From the NCBI GenBank assembly GCA_963823525.1, contig CAWGLW010000006.1:434001-498000 (forward strand): 64,000 nt of DNA, in the 5' to 3' direction. The position numbers and the translations under genes are program-made. This DNA comes from CAWGLW01 sp963823525 (GTDB lineage Bacteria; Pseudomonadota; Gammaproteobacteria; Steroidobacterales; Steroidobacteraceae). Shown in pieces: positions 16,986 through 25,392 of this stretch (the stretch's first letter is position 1; each line of letters starts with the position of its first letter). Under the pieces are notes generated by a model. It was not told where the DNA came from. It searched no databases and saw only the letters and a program-made list of their open reading frames with translations.

Positions 16986-17792
16986 TTACGCTTTGCGTCG
17001 TCGACTCAGGCCCAGCCCCGCGAGGCCGAGACCGAGCAGCGCGAGCGTGCCGGGCTCGGGGACCTCAGCAGGAGGCGGCGTATAGCAGGTCGTGCCCGTG
17101 TTCTGCGAACAACTCAGGTAGGACCATTCCTCGAAGCCGTTGTTATTGTTGTTGGGGCTGCCGAATGCGCTGTACATCTGCAGGTGCGCATCGGTGCCGA
17201 AGGCGGCGAAGAAAGAGGTTGGCAGGTACAGGAACATATCACCACGACCGCTGCCGGCCGCGAGTGCATAGTTCAGTTCGATCGTGTCCGCCGCCGGCAT
17301 AGCCCAGGTCGCGGCGACCCCACCCAGGGTGTCTGCACCGGCGTTGTAGCCCGTGAGACTTCCGTCACCCATGAAGATCGAAATGTGATTCAGCGACAGC
17401 AGCGGGTCCGGGCGGAGCTGGTTGATGTCGAGCACGAACGTGAAGACATCGACGCCGCCCCGATCGCTTACGGCAAAATCGCCGAGCGTTACGTCGCGAT
17501 TCTGGTTGATGCCGTTACCGACTTCATTGCCCGTCTCGAGGGGATTCGTGGTGGTGTTGTACATGAAGAATGTATCTGGCCGACCGCCCGCGGTCCCGAC
17601 GAACTCGGGGAACGTCCCGGAACCGGTGCTCCCACTTGCCTCGTTCGCGCTGCAGACGGTTGCGCCGTCAGTCATCTCGCAGATGTTGTAGCCGCCTGTC
17701 AGGTCGATGATCGCGGCGTCGGCGTTTGCAAACGCCAGAGCGATTGTTACACCGACCAGCGCAGAACTGGCTCGTTTCAGATGTGAAGTCAT
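16986..17792 (-). CDS. PEP-CTERM sorting-signal protein
   Basis: This 268-residue exported protein has a signal peptide (ALVGVTIALAFANADA) and ends with VPEPGTLALLGLGLAG and SRRRKA, the exosortase signal. The middle domain is beta-rich with NNNNNG and two late cysteine pairs (LSCSQ, TTCYT); no enzyme motif was seen. Its tail is nearly identical at DNA level to the neighbouring PEP-CTERM gene. ATG 17792 has GTGGAGC upstream. It has its own sigma-54 type promoter and terminator, so it is monocistronic. Confidence 0.88.
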   Translation of the reverse strand: MTSHLKRASSALVGVTIALAFANADAAIIDLTGGYNICEMTDGATVCSANEASGSTGSGTFPEFVGTAGGRPDTFFMYNTTTNPLETGNEVGNGINQNRDVTLGDFAVSDRGGVDVFTFVLDINQLRPDPLLSLNHISIFMGDGSLTGYNAGADTLGGVAATWAMPAADTIELNYALAAGSGRGDMFLYLPTSFFAAFGTDAHLQMYSAFGSPNNNNNGFEEWSYLSCSQNTGTTCYTPPPAEVPEPGTLALLGLGLAGLGLSRRRKA

Positions 17793-18119
17793 TTCGTGCT
17801 CCACTGTATGGACACTATTTGTAAACATTTTCATGGCTCTTTCGATCCTTAGTGTGTATGGGCTTTGTCATGACAGAAATCTGGGTTGCCCATTGGTAAT
17901 GCGATACTTGCAAGCTGATCCAAGCAAGCGGGATGCCACCTGCGGAGATTCAAGGGGAGTCGTGACAGGAGATGCGACACAGATCGCAGTTCGGCTGGCT
18001 CGATGTGACAGAAGGTGGCACCTTCCATGCAAAAGCTTCCGTCCGCGGACAGTGCCTAACTGATTGCCCCTGTGAGGCTTCCGGCTATCGTAAGAAATGC
18101 CGACATGATCCGCGGGCGT
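17793..18119. other. Gap upstream of the second PEP-CTERM gene
   Basis: This stretch contains the sigma-54 promoter listed at 17923-17938 and about 180 further bases in which activator sites would be expected. No gene, repeat or RNA was recognised in the remainder. Confidence 0.4.
17923..17938 (-). promoter_or_regulatory. Sigma-54 (-24/-12) promoter for the second PEP-CTERM gene
   Basis: The minus strand reads TGGCAT-N5-TTGCT with exact -24/-12 spacing, two mismatches at most from the RpoN consensus. It lies about 130 bases before ATG 17792. Finding the same element before both PEP-CTERM genes supports joint control. Confidence 0.7.
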
Positions 18120-18257
18120 TCACGGCGCGGCGAAGGTTGGCCGCAGCGGGCCGAGATCGTTGTCCTTGTCGAGCCAGATCAACCAGCCCTGTAACGCCTT
18201 CTCGGTCACGTTCGCAAGCAGTTCCAGACCGAAATCGATCTCGCGGGGGCGCGCCAT
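18120..18257 (-). CDS. Possible 45-residue protein, function unknown
   Basis: A short frame from ATG 18257 encodes MARPREIDFGLELLANVTEK followed by a Trp-rich amphipathic stretch (LQGWLIWLDKDND) and ends at TGA 18120. It has a protein-like amino-acid mix and no overlap with another gene, but no strong ribosome binding site and no recognised family. It may be the surviving end of a decayed gene. Confidence 0.3.
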   Translation of the reverse strand: MARPREIDFGLELLANVTEKALQGWLIWLDKDNDLGPLRPTFAAP

Positions 18258-18787
18258 GGCGCAACGGCCAATCCTGCGCGCGTTGCGAGACCAGCGCAGG
18301 GAATCGCACTCGCTGCTGATCCGGACGACGGTGGATCGACGAAAGATCGGCCGCGACTTGAACAGCGCCGCAATACGGTAAGCCGCGCCGTGGACGATCT
18401 GGCCTGCAATGAATTTCTCACGGCACCGTGAATCGCGCCGGACTATTTTCAGAGACTCGATTCCTTGACGGGACGGAGCAATAAGAACAAAGACGAAGTG
18501 TTCAGCAGAGGTTCGCCAGCGGACGCGTCTGCGTTCCGGACGGTTTGCTCTTCGAGCTCTAAGAATCTTGTAAAGAGCGCAGGCCCGGCGTCCGGGTCAT
18601 CCGCGATCTTCTCCGGTACGCCGAGCGTGATGTCCGCAACCAAGTCAGCGAAGAGTTCGCCGTCGGTGTTCATGCCTGCATCGTGCCGCTTTTCACCTGG
18701 CAGCTCTGCGTGCATGTGTTGCGGGAACGCTGAGAAACAAAAAGCCCGTCACAGGGACGGGCTTCTTTTTCGCGTTGAGCAGATCGC
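18258..18787. other. Gene-poor stretch with one doubtful short ORF
   Basis: About 530 bases without a convincing gene. A minus-strand frame at 18449-18715 (88 residues, acidic, containing ELFADLVADITLGVPEK) is the only candidate; it lacks a ribosome binding site and any recognised family, so it is not called. The terminator at 18742-18770 lies at the right end. The region looks like decayed coding sequence. Confidence 0.35.
18742..18770. terminator. Bidirectional Rho-independent terminator
   Basis: Stem AAGCCCGTC/GACGGGCTT (18742-18750 and 18756-18764), five-base loop, followed by CTTTTT on the plus strand and TTTTGTTT on the minus strand. It ends the minus-strand gene at 18788-19144. Confidence 0.85.
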
Positions 18788-19144
18788 TCAGGCTTTGCGT
18801 CGACGGCTCCGCCCTACCCCGGCTAATAAACCGAGTCCGAGCAGCGCGAGCGTGCCGGGTTCGGGAACAGAGGCAGCGAACGCGCGAAATGTGGCCGGAC
18901 TCACGGTGGCACTGGGAGCCGTGAGTCGGAGTATTCCGGCCGTTGTGGCGATGTTCATCGGGAACGCAAAGGATGGCCCTCTCACGGGGCCAATAGCGCT
19001 GTTCGCATAGCCGCCCCTGACGAATCCGACAAGGTCGAATCCTGCGCCGCTCTCCGCCATGAATCGGAAGTTGAAATACCAGGTCACGCACAGCCCGATC
19101 GCCGCCAGCATAAGATATAAGAATTGTCGGTAGCTGACATTCAC
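18788..19144 (-). CDS. Chimeric ORF: DUF2834-like N-terminus joined to a PEP-CTERM tail
   Basis: From GTG 19144 (AGGGG about nine bases upstream) the product has 118 residues. Residues 1-49 (YRQFLYLMLAAIGLCVTW, YFNFRFMAESGAGFDL, FVRGGYANSA) look like the start of a DUF2834 membrane protein. After YANSA the family pattern stops and the frame runs into a Thr/Ala-rich stretch and VPEPGTLALLGLGLLAG plus SRRRKA, a PEP-CTERM signal. The join near 18995-19000 is best explained by a deletion fusing two genes. Whether the product is made is unknown; the good terminator downstream suggests it once was. Confidence 0.6.
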   Translation of the reverse strand: MNVSYRQFLYLMLAAIGLCVTWYFNFRFMAESGAGFDLVGFVRGGYANSAIGPVRGPSFAFPMNIATTAGILRLTAPSATVSPATFRAFAASVPEPGTLALLGLGLLAGVGRSRRRKA

Positions 19145-19392
19145 CGGTGACACCCCTGCTTCAATACGAAAAGGCCAGAAGACAAAGAATGACACATCGC
19201 GGTAATGGCTCACGTGTGCCCGGGAGCAGATCCCTGCCCGGTCGGTTGAATACATTCGAACGGACTGAACGGCAGCCGGTATGATGGACCGCCACAACGT
19301 TCGCCCACGCGCCCATGACCGAAGGGTCGAAACCCGCTATTTTCTTTGCTGCACTGGGCGCCGTGTTGTTTTCCGTGATGGAGGATGCTGAA

Positions 19393-19953
19393 GTGCGCGC
19401 ACATATTTTCATACTCGCTTACGCGGCAGGCGTCGTGACGATGGGACCTCAGGCTTTCGCAGAGACCATCATTCCGACGAAAGGACAGACGCCGCAGCAG
19501 ATCCAGGCGGATACCGCGGCCTGCCAGGCACAGGCGAAGTCAGCCTACGACCAGGCCCTGGCGTCCGCCAGTCAGGCTGCGGAGGCATCGCCCGCGACTG
19601 CGGCGCCGGCGGGGCCATCAGGGGAGCGCGTGCGTGGCGCAGCGGTCGGGGCGACGGCCGGAGCGGCCGCGGCGGAGGTCCGGGGCAATCGCTACGACAA
19701 CTACGACAAGCTCGACGACGACGTTAAGCAGGAATATCGGCGCAACCAGGCGCAGGACGCCGCCGTCGCGGGCGCGGTCGTCGGCGGTGCACGGCAAAGA
19801 CAGACGCGTCGCGATCAGCGGCAGGACCAGGCACAGACCCAGCAGCAACGGACTCAGCAACAACAGGTCAGCGCTGCGCAGTCGGCTGATGCTGCCTCGA
19901 AGCAGGCCTTATCGGCCTGTATGAACGCGAGGGGCTACACGGTCAGTCCCTGA
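19393..19953 (+). CDS. Exported glycine-zipper-type protein with Gln-rich tail
   Basis: This 186-residue protein has a signal peptide ending near GPQAFAE, then TIIPTKGQTPQQIQADTAAC, a glycine/alanine-rich segment (VRGAAVGATAGAAAAEVRG and AAVAGAVVGGA) of the glycine-zipper type, and a tail rich in Gln/Arg before CMNARGYTVSP. Two cysteines flank the repeat-like centre. Glycine zippers often insert in or lie along membranes. GTG 19393 was chosen because GGAGGA lies seven bases upstream; an earlier ATG at 19315 would hide the signal peptide. Function is unknown. Confidence 0.78.
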   Translation: MRAHIFILAYAAGVVTMGPQAFAETIIPTKGQTPQQIQADTAACQAQAKSAYDQALASASQAAEASPATAAPAGPSGERVRGAAVGATAGAAAAEVRGNRYDNYDKLDDDVKQEYRRNQAQDAAVAGAVVGGARQRQTRRDQRQDQAQTQQQRTQQQQVSAAQSADAASKQALSACMNARGYTVSP

Positions 19954-20084
19954 GCGTCGCCGGCAATCGCGAACGAGCTGCGTCGGATTTCACCGGGACG
20001 GCGCACCGGGGCGCCCGGTTCCGGCTGACAAACGAGAAATCGACACGGGCTTGCTCAGGACCCGAGTCCTGTGAGTCAACCTAG

Positions 20085-20507
20085 TCCGAGCCGCCGCGAT
20101 ACGGCGCGGCCTGGGAGACACTGACGGCATCGGACTTCGAGTTTTACGGCGACTGCGATTGGTACTCCTGCATCTTAGGTAACGAACGGGCGCTGCTGGC
20201 CGTTGCTGAGACCGCGCGAGATGCTTCAATCCCGGTGATCGCGATCGGAGTGGACCCGTACTCTGCCGGCGAGTTGGCCACAAGAACCGGCGGTGCCTTT
20301 GCCTACGCCGAGCACCCGGACCAGCTGCCGGTCGTATTCAGTGCCTTGAACTCGATCATCTCGCATGAGCTTGCCTACAACCGAGTGCGTATCCGGCTCG
20401 ACTCTGAACCTGGCTCCTTCGTGCCGGGGCGCACGGTGATGGGCTATCTGCAGATTCGCATCGGAACGAACGCGCGCGCGTTTCGTTGTCTGCGCATTCC
20501 GATCTGA
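20085..20507 (+). pseudogene. Remnant of a von Willebrand factor type A domain gene (3' part)
   Basis: The frame is open from 20085 to TGA 20507 and reads ALLAVAETARDASIPVIAIGVD, then GELATRTGGAFAYAEHPDQL and VFSALNSII, the second half of a VWA domain as in Ca-activated chloride channel-like proteins. The MIDAS-containing first half (DxSxS) is absent, and there is no ATG start before the homologous part; a stop lies at 20082. I read it as a 5'-truncated remnant. The last part (GYLQIRIGTNARAFRCL) does not match anything I know. Confidence 0.6.
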
Positions 20508-20832
20508 GGATCCTGTGTCTTGCGGAGAATGGCCGCTGACGCCGCGGCGGCATCTCCAGGAGATGTCGCCCCGGCCCCCCAGGACCGCGATCCGAGTCCC
20601 GTGAGCTTTACACTCGCCGCTGAGACGACGGAGCCAGTAAATGCGGCGACCTGCCCATCGAAGGACTGCGCAGACGCTTATCCCGGCTGATACAGCGCAG
20701 CCTCCGTACTCACGGCAGTAAATTCACAAACATTCAGATTGATTCAGCTGCGGCCAAAGACCATGAGGCTCGGAAAGCGCAAGTTGGCAGCCCAGGGGAG
20801 GCAATCCCGTCGCCCCGGAAAAGGAGAACCTG
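20508..20832. other. Gap after the VWA remnant
   Basis: About 325 bases without a convincing gene on either strand. It contains the hairpin at 20546-20570 and a purine-rich ribosome binding site for the next gene at its right end. It may be further debris of the VWA locus. Confidence 0.4.
20546..20570. repeat. Short strong hairpin
   Basis: GGCGGCATCTCC and GGAGATGTCGCC form two 12-base arms separated by one base, with one G-T type mismatch. No T-tract follows, so it is not a standard terminator. Confidence 0.5.
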
Positions 20833-21357
20833 ATGAACACGAACAGCAAATGGCTTCTGGGTTCCATGGTCTCGGCACTGGCGCTTACAGCGACGGCGCT
20901 TCCGATCGCGGCTTTCGGCCGTGACCTGGAACACTCGAAATCACCCCCGAGACTGGAAGGCACCTGGACGGTTGAGATAACGCCCTATGACTGCGAGACC
21001 GGCGACAGGTTCCCGCTGACGATCAAGGCCTACCACACGTTCACGGCTGGCGGTGCCGTCATCGAGTCCACGTCTGGCAAGACTTTCCAGCCCGGCCAGC
21101 GCAGCGCGGGACATGGCTTCTGGGAGCGAACCGGGCGACGTTCCTTCCGAGCCGTCTTTGAAGGGTTCGTTCTGTTCGACAGCGATCCCGGTGCGCAACC
21201 CTTCTATCAGCGCGGCGTGCAGCGCTTCGACCAGGGTATTGAGTTCGTGGATGCCACTCACTGGCAGAGCGACGCCTTGGTGACGTTCACCAACGAGGCG
21301 GGCGAAGTGGTCCCGCCGAGCGGCTGTGCGAGCGTGGCTGCAGAGCGCATGGAGTAG
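20833..21357 (+). CDS. Exported beta-rich protein, function unknown
   Basis: This 174-residue protein has a signal peptide (LGSMVSALALTATALPIAAFG) and a mature part starting LEGTWTVEITPYDCETGDR, then alternating strands (FPLTIKAYHTFTAGGAVIES, GFWERTGRRSFRAVFEGFV). The pattern resembles small lipocalin-like or DUF-type exported barrels in which one side of the sheet binds a hydrophobic ligand; no family was identified. Cysteines in DCET and SGCAS may pair. AAAAGGAGA precedes ATG 20833, and a strong terminator follows. Confidence 0.78.
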   Translation: MNTNSKWLLGSMVSALALTATALPIAAFGRDLEHSKSPPRLEGTWTVEITPYDCETGDRFPLTIKAYHTFTAGGAVIESTSGKTFQPGQRSAGHGFWERTGRRSFRAVFEGFVLFDSDPGAQPFYQRGVQRFDQGIEFVDATHWQSDALVTFTNEAGEVVPPSGCASVAAERME

Positions 21358-21369
21358 CCTGCACGGTGA

Positions 21370-21400
21370 CGGGGCCGGCATGATCATGCCGGCCCCGTTT
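21370..21400 (+). terminator. Rho-independent terminator
   Basis: A perfect 28-base palindrome (21370-21397, arms CGGGGCCGGCATGA) followed by TTT starts 13 bases after the stop at 21357. The T-tract is short but the stem is very stable. Confidence 0.8.
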
Positions 21401-21536
21401 CCTCGTTGCACTTTCAGGCGGCATCCGACGAGTCGCTTTGAAATTCGTCAGGGATTTGCCGAAAGGTAAACCCTTGAAACCAGACGGCAGTGACGGTTCG
21501 CTCTCTCGCCGAGACTGGAATGCACCCGCTTGAATA

Positions 21537-21613
<77 letters not shown>

Positions 21614-21764
21614 ATCGTTGCCGTTGCCAATCGTCTTGCGGATTGCCGTCGCACGGGGCCGGGAATTCTCCGGAGTCGCGGCGGCAGAGTCAAGAAACGC
21701 CCTTCCCGCCCGACTCACCGGCAAGGCCCCGGGGGCCCGCCGCGCGATGCGATTGAGCAGTTTT

Positions 21765-22859
21765 CTATACGTTGAACCGGAAGTGCATGATATCGCCTTC
21801 GCGGACGACGTATTCCTTGCCCTCGAGGCGCATCTTTCCCGCCTCTTTCGCGCCCTGCTCGCCTTTGCAGGCGATGAAATCATCATAGGAGATCACCTCG
21901 GCGCGGATGAAGCCTTTTTCGAAATCCGTGTGAATTTCCGCGGCGGCCTTCGGCGCACGCGCGCCGGCGCGCGTGGTCCAGGCGCGGACTTCCTTCGGGC
22001 CGACGGTCAGGAACGTGATCAGGCCGAGCAAGTTGTAGGCCGCGCGGATCACCCGGTTGAGGCCGGGCTCGTGCAGGCCGAGTTCTTCGAGGAACGCGCT
22101 GCGCTCATCGGCCTCGAGCTGGGCGATTTCGGCCTCGATCGCGGCGCAGACCGGAACGACTTCCGAGCCCTCAGCCTGAGCGCGCTCGCGCACGGTGTCG
22201 AGCTGCGGGTTGTTCTCGAAGCCGTCCTCGGCGACGTTGGCAACGTACATCAACGGCTTGATCGTGATCAGGTGCAGTTCACGCAACAGCGGGCGCTCAC
22301 TCTCATCGACGTCGAGCGTGCGCGCGGGCTTGCCGGCGTCGAGGTGCTCGCGCATGCGCTTGAGCAGGTCGCGCAGGCGTATCGCGTCCTTGTCGCCGGC
22401 CTTTGAAGCCTTCTCGGCGCGCTGCAGAGCGCGCTCCACGGTATCGAGGTCGGCGAGGTTCAGTTCGGTATTGATGACGTCGATGTCCTGCAGTGGATCG
22501 ATTCGCCCTGCGACATGGACGACGTCATCGTCTTCGAAGCAACGCACGACGTGTGCAATCGCGTCCGTCTCGCGGATGTGCGCGAGGAACTTGTTGCCGA
22601 GCCCCTCGCCCTTCGAGGCACCGGCCACGAGCCCTGCGATGTCGACGAACTCGACCGTCGTCGGCAGCACCTTCTCCGGCCTCGCGATGGCCGCCAGTGT
22701 CGCGAGCCGCGGGTCGGGCACCGGCACGACGCCGACGTTCGGGTCAATCGTGCAGAACGGGTAGTTCTCCGCCGCGGCGTTCTGCGCCTGAGTCAGCGCA
22801 TTGAAGAGCGTGGATTTGCCCACGTTGGGCAGGCCGACGATGCCGCACTTGATACCCAT
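21765..22859 (-). CDS. ychF: Ribosome-binding ATPase YchF
   Basis: This 364-residue OBG-family P-loop protein binds and hydrolyses ATP and associates with ribosomes. It shows the G1 motif GLPNVGKST at 9-17, the G3 DIAGLVAGASKGEGLGNKFL region, the variant G4 typical of YchF, and the C-terminal TGS domain ending HFRFNV. Length and order are standard. It forms the usual pair with pth, about 70 bases downstream of it in the direction of transcription. Confidence 0.97.
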   Translation of the reverse strand: MGIKCGIVGLPNVGKSTLFNALTQAQNAAAENYPFCTIDPNVGVVPVPDPRLATLAAIARPEKVLPTTVEFVDIAGLVAGASKGEGLGNKFLAHIRETDAIAHVVRCFEDDDVVHVAGRIDPLQDIDVINTELNLADLDTVERALQRAEKASKAGDKDAIRLRDLLKRMREHLDAGKPARTLDVDESERPLLRELHLITIKPLMYVANVAEDGFENNPQLDTVRERAQAEGSEVVPVCAAIEAEIAQLEADERSAFLEELGLHEPGLNRVIRAAYNLLGLITFLTVGPKEVRAWTTRAGARAPKAAAEIHTDFEKGFIRAEVISYDDFIACKGEQGAKEAGKMRLEGKEYVVREGDIMHFRFNV

Positions 22860-22931
22860 GGCTTCAGCTCCCTTGCCGGCACAAGAGGTATGGTCGTTGT
22901 CCGCCGGTCGCCACTGGCGAGTGCGGTCTGT

Positions 22932-23528
22932 TCATGACCCGGATTCCGGCGGCGTGGTGTGCAATCGGTTCATTGCTCGTTCTGAACCCTCGCTGAGAAA
23001 GAGCTGAAGTGCATCGGTCGCATCGCCGATACTCGCGACGATCGCTTCTTCGTCGGCCGGCGCCGCGCGCTGCAACACGTAGTCGATGACCTGAGACTTG
23101 TCGCCGGGATGCCCGATGCCGAGGCGCAGTCGCCAGAAGTCCGGACCGCAGTGGCGGATCGTGTCACGCAGCCCGTTGTGCCCGCCGTGCCCCCCGCCGA
23201 GCTTGAGCCGTGCGACGCCCGGCGGCAGATCGAGCTCGTCGTGCACGACCATCAGTTCGGCGACCGGCGCCTTCACATAGTCCAGCAGTGAGCGCACCGA
23301 AAGGCCGCTGCGGTTCATGTAGGTCTGTGGCTTAAGCAGCACCAGTTCCTGTGAGGCGACTGTCACACGACAAATGTCGCCCTGATACCGGGCGTGCGGG
23401 CGGAATTGCGCGCCATGGGTGCGCGCCAGTGCGTCGACGAACCAGAAGCCGGCGTTGTGACGCGTCAGCAGGTGTTCCGGACCGGGATTGCCGAGCCCGG
23501 CAATGATCCGCAGTGGAGTTCCAGCCAT
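22932..23528 (-). CDS. pth: Peptidyl-tRNA hydrolase
   Basis: This 198-residue enzyme cleaves peptidyl-tRNA released prematurely from ribosomes. The signature residues Asn14 and His24 (GLGNPGPEHLLTRHNAGF) and the LLKPQTYMNRSG and VVHDELDLPPG segments hold the catalytic and tRNA-binding positions, with GGGHGGHNGLRD after them. It lies between rplY and ychF, the order common in Gammaproteobacteria. A terminator separates it from rplY upstream. Confidence 0.97.
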   Translation of the reverse strand: MAGTPLRIIAGLGNPGPEHLLTRHNAGFWFVDALARTHGAQFRPHARYQGDICRVTVASQELVLLKPQTYMNRSGLSVRSLLDYVKAPVAELMVVHDELDLPPGVARLKLGGGHGGHNGLRDTIRHCGPDFWRLRLGIGHPGDKSQVIDYVLQRAAPADEEAIVASIGDATDALQLFLSEGSERAMNRLHTTPPESGS

Positions 23529-23545
23529 AAAGTGAATACCCGAAG

Positions 23546-23575
23546 AGAAACGGGCCGCCCAGCCGGACGGCCCGT
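23546..23575 (-). terminator. Terminator after rplY
   Basis: On the minus strand, ACGGGCCG (23568-23575) and CGGCCCGT (23550-23557) form an eight-base stem followed by TTTCTCTT. It lies 29 bases after the rplY stop and just before pth. Confidence 0.75.
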
Positions 23576-23603
23576 GTCCTGGCCCGTAGACCGATTGCCT
23601 GAG

Positions 23604-24272
23604 CTACTCGGCGCCGTCCTTGGATTCCTCGTCCTTTTCCTCGCCGACGACCGGAGCCGCACCCGTCTCGACTTCTTCCGTCGTCTCCACGACTTCTTCC
23701 GCACGCGCGTGGTGCACCGAGACAATCGGCTCGTTGTTGCCATGCGACAACTCGACGAGCTCGACACCCTCAGGAACCTTGATGTCCGCGAGGTAGCGCA
23801 TTTCGCCGATATCGACCGCGGAGAGGTCGACCTCGAGGAAGGCCGGCAGGTCCTTCGGCAGGCAGAGCACCTCGACTTCGTTCTGCAAGTGCGAAACCAC
23901 GCCACCGGCCTTGACGCCCGGTGCGACCGCCTCGCCGGCAAAATGCAGCGGGACCGTCATGCGGATCTGCTCGTCATCGCGCACCCTAAGCAGGTCGACG
24001 TGCAGGATGGTCGGCTTCGCCGGGTGGCGCTGCAAGTCCCTCAGCACGGCCGCCTGGCTGGCATCTCCGACTTTCAGGTTGATGATCGTCGAGTAGAAGC
24101 GCTCGTCTTCGAGCGCCTGGCTGAGCTTGTTGGCGTCGAGCGCGAGCGCGCGCGCCTCGACGTTGCCACCGTAGAGGATGGCAGGCACCTTGTTCTCGCG
24201 ACGCAGGCGGCGGCTCGCACCTTTGCCCTGGGCGTCACGGAACTCGGCGATGAGTTCGAATGCGGTTTTCAT
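23604..24272 (-). CDS. rplY: Ribosomal protein bL25 (long CTC/TL5 form)
   Basis: This 222-residue protein binds 5S rRNA in the large subunit. The N-terminal L25 domain (ELIAEFRDAQGKGASRRLR, VPAILYGG, ILHVDLLRV) is followed by the C-terminal TL5 beta domain (VEVLCLPKDLPAFLEVDLS), and an acidic Glu-rich tail ends the protein. The two-domain form is general-stress-type CTC rather than the short E. coli L25. It is just downstream of prs in transcription order, as in many proteobacteria. Confidence 0.96.
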   Translation of the reverse strand: MKTAFELIAEFRDAQGKGASRRLRRENKVPAILYGGNVEARALALDANKLSQALEDERFYSTIINLKVGDASQAAVLRDLQRHPAKPTILHVDLLRVRDDEQIRMTVPLHFAGEAVAPGVKAGGVVSHLQNEVEVLCLPKDLPAFLEVDLSAVDIGEMRYLADIKVPEGVELVELSHGNNEPIVSVHHARAEEVVETTEEVETGAAPVVGEEKDEESKDGAE

Positions 24273-24335
24273 GTCTGTCTCCAGTGTTTACAAATTCGCC
24301 GCCCGACCCGCGACCAGGCGCGGGCGACACCCAAA

Positions 24336-25289
24336 CTAATCCAGGTAGAGCGAACTGACGCTCTCCTCGTCGCGTATGCGACGCATCGTCTCCGCCAGCA
24401 GGCCAGCCACCGTGAGCTGACGAATCTTCGCGCAGTCACGGGCCGCTTTGCGCAGCGGTATCGTATCGGTCACCACCAGTTCGTCGAGCTCGGAGGCGGC
24501 GATGCGCTCGACCGCCGGCCCCGACAGCACCGGATGCGTGATGTAGGCCACAACTCGCCGGGCCCCCACTTCCTTGAGCGCATGCGCCGCGTGACACAGC
24601 GTACCCGCCGTGTCCACGAGGTCATCGACCAGCACGCAGCTCTTACCCTCGACCTCGCCGATGATGTTCATCACCTCGGACTCGTTGGCGTGCGGCCGGC
24701 GCTTATCGATGATCGCGAGGTCCGCGTCGTCGAGTCGCTTGGCGATCGCCCGGGCCCTGACGACGCCGCCGACGTCGGGCGAGACCACCACGAGGTCATC
24801 GTACTTCTGCCTCCACACCTCGCCGAGCAGGACCGGTGACGCATATACGTTATCCACGGGGATGTCGAAAAACCCCTGGATCTGGTCGGCGTGCAGGTCC
24901 ACCGTGAGTACCCGGTCCACGCCCACCTTTGCAATCATGTTCGCGACGACCTTGGCCGTGATCGCGACTCGCGTCGCCCGCGGCCGGCGATCCTGCCGTG
25001 CGTAACCGAAGTACGGCACGACTGCGGTGATCCGGGCCGCCGACGCACGGCGGGCCGCATCGACCATTACCATCAGTTCCATGAGGTGGTCGTTGGCCGG
25101 CGGGCACGTGGGCTGCACGATGAACACATCGCGACCGCGCACGTTCTCCATCAGCTCGACCGTCACCTCCCCATCGCTGAAGCGACCGACATTCGCCCGC
25201 CCGAGCGGGGTCTGCAGGTACCGCGCAATGTCATGGGCTAACTGCGGGTTCGCATTTCCGGCAAACACCGCCATCACCGGTCCGTCCAT
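24336..25289 (-). CDS. prs: Ribose-phosphate pyrophosphokinase
   Basis: This 317-residue enzyme makes PRPP from ribose 5-phosphate and ATP for nucleotide, His and Trp synthesis. It shows the FAGNANPQLAHDIA beginning, VQPTCPPANDHLMEL, the metal-binding DLHADQIQGFF, DVGGVVRARAIAK, and the PRPP motif VLVDDLVDTAGT. ATG 25289 was chosen because GAGGAG lies eight bases upstream; the frame runs on through the tRNA-Gln gene but that part is not coding. It is next to tRNA-Gln and ispE, a typical gammaproteobacterial order. Confidence 0.96.
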   Translation of the reverse strand: MDGPVMAVFAGNANPQLAHDIARYLQTPLGRANVGRFSDGEVTVELMENVRGRDVFIVQPTCPPANDHLMELMVMVDAARRASAARITAVVPYFGYARQDRRPRATRVAITAKVVANMIAKVGVDRVLTVDLHADQIQGFFDIPVDNVYASPVLLGEVWRQKYDDLVVVSPDVGGVVRARAIAKRLDDADLAIIDKRRPHANESEVMNIIGEVEGKSCVLVDDLVDTAGTLCHAAHALKEVGARRVVAYITHPVLSGPAVERIAASELDELVVTDTIPLRKAARDCAKIRQLTVAGLLAETMRRIRDEESVSSLYLD

Positions 25290-25308
25290 CAACACACTCC
25301 TCGAGGAC

Positions 25309-25383
25309 TGGTTGGGGTGGGAGGATTCGAACCTCCGAATGACGGGATCAAAACCCGCTGCCTTACCGCTTGGCGACACCCCA
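25309..25383 (-). tRNA. tRNA-Gln (TTG anticodon)
   Basis: Minus-strand cloverleaf with acceptor TGGGGTG/CACCCCA, anticodon loop TTTTGAT (TTG), T loop TTCGAAT and encoded CCA. It closely resembles E. coli tRNA-Gln and sits between ispE and prs as in many relatives. Confidence 0.96.
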
Positions 25384-25392
25384 ACGCATTCG

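Noticed and set aside
23394..24839. 480-codon plus-strand frame across pth, rplY and prs
   Set aside because: It is antisense to three well-conserved genes and is a result of high GC content.
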